A DNA stretch of 45,864 bases, from assembly GCA_022616075.1 (NCBI GenBank), contig JAKEFK010000368.1:1-45864 (forward strand), read 5' to 3'. Under the pieces are notes generated by a model. That model searched no databases and was not told where the DNA came from. It saw only the letters and a list, made by a program, of their open reading frames with translations. Below, piece after piece: positions 40,657 through 45,864 of this stretch; position 1 is the first letter of the stretch, and the number at the start of each line of letters is the position of its first letter. Both the position numbers and the translations under genes were made by a program. The DNA comes from a bacterium (GTDB taxonomy: Bacteria; Acidobacteriota; HRBIN11; JAKEFK01).

Positions 40657-41358
40657 TCATTTCTTTCCGGCGACCGAGCTCCTTCCCGCGAACAATTTCT
40701 GCAGCTTTGAAATCGCTTTTGCATGGAGGCGTGAAGCCCAGGATTTTGAAAGCCCAAGCTGCGAAGCCGCCTGTTCCAGTGTCATATCCTTGTAGTAGTG
40801 GAACTCCAATAGCTGCCTCTCTTTGGGAGGAAGCTGTTCGAGCGCCCTTTTCAATTCAGCCTTTTCTTGCTTCAGCGCCACCTGTTCTACGGGAGACCGG
40901 CCCGTTTGTTCCTGTTCCAAACGGTCAATGGCGTCGGTGGTCAACATATAAATGGGAACCAAACCCGAAATCAAACCGACGACCTCATCCATTTCATCCT
41001 TAAGCGTCATTCTCCTTGTCTCTATCGATCCACGAAGAGTTTCGTCGGCCAGGAACTCGGTGGCGGCAGCTTCAAACTGCAATTTGGAGTTCTTCCGGCG
41101 AGTTATGACATCCATTTTTCGCAGTCCATCATACATAGCGCCCCTGATGCGGTAATAAGCAAAAGTTTTAAAAGAGACTCCGAGCTTTGAATCAAACCGG
41201 TCTGCTGCTTCCATCAATCCGATGCGTCCTTCTTGAACCAACTCATCCATTTCCAGCGGCACACGGAGGCGCTGCTTGATTTGAAAGGCAATCGACCGGA
41301 CCAAAGGGGTATATTGTTCGATCAACTCTTCTTTGGAGAGTCCCTCTACTTTATTCAT
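40657..41358 (-). CDS. fliA: FliA-like (sigma-28 family) RNA polymerase sigma factor in the T3SS locus
   Basis: A 233-residue sigma factor. Region 2 (about 10-80) contains DELVQEGRIGLMEAADRFDS and FKTFAYYRIRGAMYDGLRKM, the FliA/WhiG pattern. Region 4 (about 175-225) contains LPPKERQLLEFHYYKDMTLE and a helix-turn-helix QAASQLGLSKSWASRLHAKA. Its gene starts one base after fliO, so the two are coupled. FliA-type factors direct late flagellar genes; here no flagellar filament or motor genes are visible, so it more likely transcribes T3SS substrates or the accessory block at 19125-24959. Symbol given for family membership only. Confidence 0.9.
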   Translation of the reverse strand: MNKVEGLSKEELIEQYTPLVRSIAFQIKQRLRVPLEMDELVQEGRIGLMEAADRFDSKLGVSFKTFAYYRIRGAMYDGLRKMDVITRRKNSKLQFEAAATEFLADETLRGSIETRRMTLKDEMDEVVGLISGLVPIYMLTTDAIDRLEQEQTGRSPVEQVALKQEKAELKRALEQLPPKERQLLEFHYYKDMTLEQAASQLGLSKSWASRLHAKAISKLQKLFAGRSSVAGKK

Positions 41359-41359
41359 T

Positions 41360-41755
41360 CTACGAAGATTTCTGTTTAGAGAGAGTTTTCCTTAAAATCT
41401 CGGCAAATGAACCCTGTCTGGGGGCATTTGTTTCCTGGGATAGTATCTTTGCGCGGTCCAATTCCATGAGCACGTTGATCTGACCTTCCGCCGAGCCGAG
41501 CAGGTAAACCTTTTCTTGAACTTCTACAACGAGGAGGCTTTTTCGCTGGTCAATCGGAACTCGTTCGAGAACGCGAATGGTCCTGCTCCCATATTTTTGC
41601 GCGCCGGGAATGAGAAGCGGCAGGACTTTCCTCAGCATGAATACAATGAGCAAGAGCGTCAATCCAAGGAAGATCAACATCCGGAGGAAAAGCGCAGCAA
41701 AATTGATATCCTCCGGTGTGGTTGCTTGCTGGGCGAGCTGGAGTAAAAAAATCAT
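41360..41755 (-). CDS. fliO: FliO-like membrane protein in the T3SS locus
   Basis: A 131-residue protein with a periplasmic start, one transmembrane helix (about 22-45, ALFLRMLIFLGLTLLLIVFM) and a cytoplasmic domain (RTIRVLERVPIDQRKSLLVV; VQEKVYLLGSAEGQINVLM) typical of FliO. FliO assists assembly of the FliP channel in flagella and is normally missing from needle-type T3SS. Its presence here, next to a FliA-type sigma factor, is unusual. The short FliO fold is variable, so the assignment is good but not certain. Confidence 0.78.
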   Translation of the reverse strand: MIFLLQLAQQATTPEDINFAALFLRMLIFLGLTLLLIVFMLRKVLPLLIPGAQKYGSRTIRVLERVPIDQRKSLLVVEVQEKVYLLGSAEGQINVLMELDRAKILSQETNAPRQGSFAEILRKTLSKQKSS

Positions 41756-41802
41756 CTAACTTTTCATCTCCCCCGTGCGCTTGAGGGACTTCGCGGTTAC
41801 AA

Positions 41803-41892
41803 ATGAAACCGCCAAGACGCCAAGACGCCAAGATAAAAACAAGAAATTCCTTTTGTCCTTGCTTGGCGCCCTTGGCGACTTGGCGGTTTCAT
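41803..41892. repeat. CGCCAAG inverted-repeat element between sctQ and fliO
   Basis: The ends are inverted repeats, identical for 14 bases (ATGAAACCGCCAAG at the left). Internal copies of CGCCAAG have a period of 8. The centre is A/T-rich. Same family as 10075, which suggests a mobile or amplified element. Confidence 0.8.
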
Positions 41893-41896
41893 ATGA

Positions 41897-43393
41897 TTAA
41901 ACTTTTTTCAAAATGCGAACGATTTGAACCCCCAGCTTTCCTTCTACGTCCACAAGTTTTCCGCTGGCGATTACTTTTCCATCCACCGATAGATCGACTA
42001 CTTCGGGAGGCATTTTTTCGAACTCAATGATTTGTCCTTCCTTGAGCGTGGAAAGTTCCTCAAGCGTAAAATTCAGCCGCGCAAATTCGACAATCACCGG
42101 TATTTCTAGGCTGGATAAAACTTCAGGCACTCCTTCAGCAGCAGGGGCACTCTCCGGCTTCTTTACCTCAGTCATGTGTCTCAAACCCTCCTGAAATACG
42201 CCATCAATGGTTATTTTCGCACTCCCTGCACCGTCTGAAAATAGCGATGCCTGGATGACTCCACGGCGCAACATTGAACTGTGAAGCCCGACCTTCCCCT
42301 CAACTTTCTCACCATCAAAGCTAACAGTAGCACGATCCAGAAGAATGATATCTCCTCCTTCCAGTATAGTAATCTGTTCGGGCGATAGATATGCCGCGCC
42401 CACATCCACGGAAAAGGAATAGTTCATCTTTGATATCCATGGCGCCCGTGAAAGGAAATCGATCTCCGTTTTATTATCAGCAAGGAATTCTGCCGGTAAG
42501 AAAAGTCCTGCATGCACCATTCCGATCTCTGTTCGGGTGCCAAACGCAATTTCTACCATCGTATTTTGATTCGAAAGTAATTTCAGGATTTCCGGCTCTT
42601 CCCGTGAGACATTCTGAAGTATAAAACGGGACTCGCGGAAAAACGGATTGAGGGTGGAAAGTATTTTACAAGTCATGTATTCGAGCAGGCCGGACTCCAT
42701 TTCGGTCCACGCTCCCTGGCTCTCCTGGCCCATAAAGATTTTTTGTATCAACCATCGCGCCGATTCATCATCCAAAATCAAAGCGACGGTCTTCCCTGCC
42801 GGCTGCACTTGCATGAAAATGCCAACATGCCTGGGAGCACGAAATTCACGGCATTTGCGAACCGTTATGATTTCAATGTTTAGCGGGCGTTTCGCAATCG
42901 ATACATCGACCGGAAGACTGACTTTGATCTCAAAGGGATCAATCTTGATCACATCTTCATTCTTCAAAACGACTTCACTGCCTGGCTCCAAACGAACCTG
43001 ATTCAGCTGCGTTCCATTGTTGCTTTCCATGTCCTTCAGGTAGTATTCAAGGCCGCGCCTGAAAATCAAAGCATGCTTCTTGGAAACAATCGGAGATTTC
43101 AAAGGCACATCATTATCATTCGTTCTTCCGATGGAGATGGCCGGTTGCAAAAGCTTCCGGACTTGAGGTTTACCGATGTGGCCCACGGGTTTCACGATCA
43201 AACTAATCTCGATATCGTCCAGATTGAAAATATCGTAGTCCAGCAGGACGTCTCCAACGGCTTTCAAGATTTCTTTTAGCTCATCGGGCTGAGCAAGAAA
43301 CGAGCTAGCACGATTCAAGATGGCTATATCGCCTCTGGCAAACTGTTCGAGCCCCTTAAACTGATATGCCGGATATTCCATAAGAAGGTTCAA
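41897..43393 (-). CDS. sctQ: FHA-domain fusion to C-ring protein SctQ (FliM/FliN, SpoA domains)
   Basis: A 498-residue fusion. Residues about 84-157 are a forkhead-associated domain with all phosphothreonine-contact residues: G89-R90, S104-x-x-H107, and N125-N126-G127-T128. Residues 165-315 resemble the middle domain of FliM/SctQ. Residues about 321-395 (VDVGAAYLSPEQITILEGGD) and 426-495 (IPVIVEFARLNFTLEELSTL) are two SpoA domains. SctQ normally forms the cytoplasmic sorting platform and docks on the FHA-like domain of SctD. Here an FHA domain is part of SctQ itself. The gene is followed by a repeat element and then fliO. Weak Shine-Dalgarno site before the ATG at 43393. Confidence 0.88.
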   Translation of the reverse strand: MNLLMEYPAYQFKGLEQFARGDIAILNRASSFLAQPDELKEILKAVGDVLLDYDIFNLDDIEISLIVKPVGHIGKPQVRKLLQPAISIGRTNDNDVPLKSPIVSKKHALIFRRGLEYYLKDMESNNGTQLNQVRLEPGSEVVLKNEDVIKIDPFEIKVSLPVDVSIAKRPLNIEIITVRKCREFRAPRHVGIFMQVQPAGKTVALILDDESARWLIQKIFMGQESQGAWTEMESGLLEYMTCKILSTLNPFFRESRFILQNVSREEPEILKLLSNQNTMVEIAFGTRTEIGMVHAGLFLPAEFLADNKTEIDFLSRAPWISKMNYSFSVDVGAAYLSPEQITILEGGDIILLDRATVSFDGEKVEGKVGLHSSMLRRGVIQASLFSDGAGSAKITIDGVFQEGLRHMTEVKKPESAPAAEGVPEVLSSLEIPVIVEFARLNFTLEELSTLKEGQIIEFEKMPPEVVDLSVDGKVIASGKLVDVEGKLGVQIVRILKKV

Positions 43394-43405
43394 AGGTTCA
43401 ACTTT

Positions 43406-44389
43406 CTAACTGATACCAGATGGGCGGACTCGAGAAATAGAGGAAAATATTGAATCGACTTGTTGACTGTCGATTTTTCCTTTGTCGACTAAATCGCGAA
43501 GAATAACCAAGAGTTCCTGTTCCTCGTCTTGCCCGGTTTCCATTTCTATCATTGCTTCTAATACTATCATGCCGTAGGAACGAGGAAGACGCTGAGCAAT
43601 TTTTCGGGCGGTTTCCTTTTCATTCTTCAGGCTTGCCCCTAATTTTGTCAATCCCACTTTCAATGTCGCATCCTCCATCGACATGGAAGCAAGATCGATT
43701 TGACTCAATCTCTTGGTTGCCAGTTTCACTTTATCCCCAGTATCGCCTGAAACAGTCTTGATTTCGTTCAGAAAATCCTCTTGAAGAGTGGGCGGAAAAC
43801 GAACCACCAGGGCCGCAAGGGCATTTTTTCCGGCAATCGAGGAAGCTCGCGCGATTTCTCTTACGCCTACATGTCTAAGAAAGATGAACATCTCTTGTTG
43901 CTTTAAAAGAAAAAGAGTTTGAAGAGTCAGCTGAGCTTCTCCCCAGGGCGCTTGCATCGACGCAAAGCGCATTCCAAACAGTTGAAAAATGGCGTCCGAG
44001 GACTGTTGAGGCACATAAGGCAAAGCAACGGGCTGAGATTTTATCAACTGTTCGACTTCTTTCCTGTATTCCGGAGAGAGCCGGCTCAAAAGAATTGCCC
44101 GCACCTTGGGAGATTCTTTTTCGAGAGAGTCTGCAATCCAGCTGGGATGAACTCTTTCAAGATTCCTGTTTCGCACATGCTGAACGAGGTACCCGAGTAA
44201 TTTGGATACCAGTGTCATTCGAACTTCTTTAGGAAAACGATCGTAGCGACGCGCTTCCTTTTGAACCATCTTGGCTCTTTCCTCAGTAAGAAAACTTAAA
44301 ACTTGCTGGTCTTGCCCTTCATAGAGCAAAAAGCAATAAAGAAAAACCTGATCTTTTACAGTCATAAGGCTTAACGCGTATGATAACAT
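43406..44389 (-). CDS. FliG/SctK-like helical T3SS-locus protein
   Basis: A 327-residue, nearly all-helical protein. RAILLSRLSPEYRKEVEQLI and LLKQQEMFIFLRHVGVREIA, AALVVRFPPTLQEDFLNEIK recall the armadillo-like repeats of FliG (and the MgtE N-domain). The gene is 12 bases upstream of sctQ. The position fits either a FliG-like rotor-adaptor or SctK, the sorting-platform protein that binds SctQ. I cannot separate these two. No FliG motor charged-residue pattern is evident. Two ATGs (44389 and 44365) are possible, neither with a good ribosome binding site. Confidence 0.6.
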   Translation of the reverse strand: MLSYALSLMTVKDQVFLYCFLLYEGQDQQVLSFLTEERAKMVQKEARRYDRFPKEVRMTLVSKLLGYLVQHVRNRNLERVHPSWIADSLEKESPKVRAILLSRLSPEYRKEVEQLIKSQPVALPYVPQQSSDAIFQLFGMRFASMQAPWGEAQLTLQTLFLLKQQEMFIFLRHVGVREIARASSIAGKNALAALVVRFPPTLQEDFLNEIKTVSGDTGDKVKLATKRLSQIDLASMSMEDATLKVGLTKLGASLKNEKETARKIAQRLPRSYGMIVLEAMIEMETGQDEEQELLVILRDLVDKGKIDSQQVDSIFSSISRVRPSGIS

Positions 44390-44427
44390 GCATGGACCGC
44401 ACTTTGACTCGAAGAGCTCTCCAGTAA

Positions 44428-44507
44428 TTTGTAACGCCAGCTTCTAGCTGGCAAAAGACTTCGAGCTCTGCGAGGCGCTGGCCGGCTGGAAGCCGGCGTT
44501 ACAAAGC
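44428..44507. repeat. GTAACGCC palindromic element
   Basis: Inverted repeats GTAACGCCAGCTTCTAGCTG and GGCTGGAAGCCGGCGTTAC bracket a centre with CTTCGAGCTCTGCGAGG. The TAA stop of the 444-codon gene lies in the right arm (44499-44501). Confidence 0.7.
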
Positions 44508-45864
44508 GCGCAAACTCAAAGCCTGTGTTTCATAGCGTTGAATCAGTTTATTTCTAACAGTCTCGTCTCTGATAGCGCCGAGTTGCTTTTGATACTGCAG
44601 AAACGGAGTGAGATAGTCGATGCTCTGGAGTGGAAGGAAAAGGTTGAGAGCATCGGAGAGTACGCCGTACACTTCCCGTAATTCTTTACTTCGAGGATCT
44701 TTTTTCAGTGCTTGCGCAATTGGTTTTTCCCAATCTCGATTCAATAGCCCGCGGAAAAAATTTGTCCCGGTTGTGGTGAGGTGAAGAGCCTGTTTAATGA
44801 TCTGCAATAGAGCCGGATTATTTGCGGCCCTTTGGCTCACAGCAGCGAGAATCTGCACAAAATGGCCATTCCGGAATGCGAGCAGCAGGTCGCTTCCCGT
44901 GCGAACCGATTCAATAACCTCGCTGCAATGGACATCCAATTGAAGATCCTCTATGTTTCGGGCAAACTCATTCACCGGCTTTGTCAGAAGTCCATCTGCA
45001 AAATTCTGCATCAACTCCAGGCCAGTATCGAGTATGAATTCGCGATCTTTTCGGGTTGTCGTTTTCTCGTAATTGGTCCTCCACCGGTTGCAATGTTCTT
45101 CAATCTCCCGAAACGGCGATGCAGCTTCGGAATGTTGGAATGATTGCGAGAAAGCATTGAGTTGTTTCCGGAAAGCGCCATCAACCAACCGTTGTAAAAA
45201 TTCAAAACTCTCGAAACCACCAATATCAGCGTTGCGCATCTGCTCAACCATTGCGCGGGTATTCGGCAGATCGAGTAGAAACTGAATTCCTTGCTGGGCG
45301 AAATTCTTCAATTCGGGTATTTTTACTTTCAACAACGCTGATGGCAGTTTGTCATCTTGAAACACAACCGAACCTTTGTCGATGCCTTCCAGCAAAGTTG
45401 GTATCTGATGGGGAGGCAGAAAATCCTTTTGAAACTGCTGCAATAAGGTGTCTACTTTCACAAGAGGATCTGCAGGTCCAGAGAAGATTTCGGAGGCAGT
45501 CGCCTTCAAAACCTGAAACTGGGTTATCTCCGGTTCGATGTTTTGCAAAAACTCGTCACGCTCTGCCCGGCCGATTTCCACCGCCACGCTTTCCGGACCA
45601 AAATCATCCACGGCTTGTTGAATCTGCTTTTGAAAAATTTCCGTTTTGGAATCGCGCAACGCCACCAAATCCGAAGCCGCGGATTCAAAGAAACCCGTGA
45701 GCGGACGCGACACAATTTCACGCATCTGGTATTCGCTTAAACCGGCCGTGGTCCTTATGTCTTCCAGTAAATCCAGTTGTTTTTCTTTCGGAATCGTCGA
45801 ATCAATGAGAATGTCGATTGTTTTTTCTCGCAATTGATTGGGATTGATCAGCGCATGACCCTCA
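44499..45864 (-). CDS. Unknown helical protein at the right edge, 5' end outside the window
   Basis: At least 455 codons on the minus strand. The frame is open to the window edge (GHALINPNQLREKTIDILID), so the true start is outside. The protein is charged and helical throughout, without signal peptide or membrane segments (for example DSTIPKEKQLDLLEDIRTTA; LPNTRAMVEQMRNADIGGF). No family recognised. It is the first gene seen of the T3SS operon run and precedes the FliG/SctK-like gene by about 110 bases, with a palindromic repeat in between. A cytoplasmic T3SS gatekeeper or sorting-platform component would fit the place, but this is not supported by any motif. Confidence 0.7.
   Translation of the reverse strand, partial: EGHALINPNQLREKTIDILIDSTIPKEKQLDLLEDIRTTAGLSEYQMREIVSRPLTGFFESAASDLVALRDSKTEIFQKQIQQAVDDFGPESVAVEIGRAERDEFLQNIEPEITQFQVLKATASEIFSGPADPLVKVDTLLQQFQKDFLPPHQIPTLLEGIDKGSVVFQDDKLPSALLKVKIPELKNFAQQGIQFLLDLPNTRAMVEQMRNADIGGFESFEFLQRLVDGAFRKQLNAFSQSFQHSEAASPFREIEEHCNRWRTNYEKTTTRKDREFILDTGLELMQNFADGLLTKPVNEFARNIEDLQLDVHCSEVIESVRTGSDLLLAFRNGHFVQILAAVSQRAANNPALLQIIKQALHLTTTGTNFFRGLLNRDWEKPIAQALKKDPRSKELREVYGVLSDALNLFLPLQSIDYLTPFLQYQKQLGAIRDETVRNKLIQRYETQALSLRAL

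Noticed and set aside
28833-45864. The whole locus being a flagellar operon
   Set aside because: SctJ has one C-terminal helix instead of the FliF layout, needle- and rod-type SctF and SctI are present, and no hook, filament or motor genes are visible.

Overview
The window is about 46 kb of roughly 50% GC, almost entirely coding. It looks like a chromosomal piece from a Gram-negative environmental bacterium. Its mix of genes (a SYLF lipid-binding protein, actinobacterial-type inositol-phosphate synthase, a uroporphyrinogen decarboxylase-like protein, DUF1203, many dispersed palindromic repeats) suggests Acidobacteriota or a similar soil/sediment lineage. That placement is inference; no rRNA or other marker gene is present.

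Positions 1-18960 carry ordinary chromosomal genes: a MoxR-type ATPase/VWA/HAD hydrolase operon, ketopantoate reductase, thioredoxin, glycogen synthase, inositol-3-phosphate synthase, a D-2-hydroxyacid dehydrogenase, a class I aminotransferase, acyl-CoA dehydrogenase, a UroD-like protein overlapping glutamate formimidoyltransferase, a dipeptide-type binding protein, a RidA-like protein, a GntR/ABC (YtrA-type) operon and a SYLF protein. Intergenic spaces are filled with short repeat families: period-7 heptamers, CGCCAAG arrays, GC-rich palindromes and MITE-like elements.

Positions 19125-24959 form a plus-strand accessory block that I read as type III secretion (T3SS) substrates and chaperones. 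It holds three paralogous SycD/LcrH-like TPR proteins, a bacterial protein-arginine-methyltransferase-like enzyme, a 475-residue glycine-rich harpin-like protein with four 13-residue repeats, and two unrecognised proteins. Positions 25169-26315 are a gene graveyard of C-terminal fragments (Ser/Thr kinase, sigma-54 activator, possible questin-oxidase-like protein, DUF1203). A secreted beta-helix protein, an intact DUF1203 gene and a small conserved protein follow.

Positions 28833-45864, all minus strand, are a nearly complete T3SS locus. In order of transcription it encodes an unknown helical protein, a FliG/SctK-like protein, an FHA-SctQ fusion, FliO-like, a FliA-like sigma factor, a small protein, needle SctF, a TPR chaperone, a small protein, rod SctI, ring lipoprotein SctJ, stator SctL, ATPase SctN, stalk SctO, ruler SctP, then SctR, S, T, U and V. 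The secretin SctC and a separate SctD were not seen and may lie past the right edge. The most notable points are the flagellar-type FliO and sigma factor inside a needle-type system, the canonical phosphothreonine-binding FHA domain fused to the C-ring protein, NPTR in place of NPTH in SctU, and the linked PRMT-like and harpin-like genes. Together these point to an unusual, perhaps early-branching, T3SS with its own regulator and candidate effectors.
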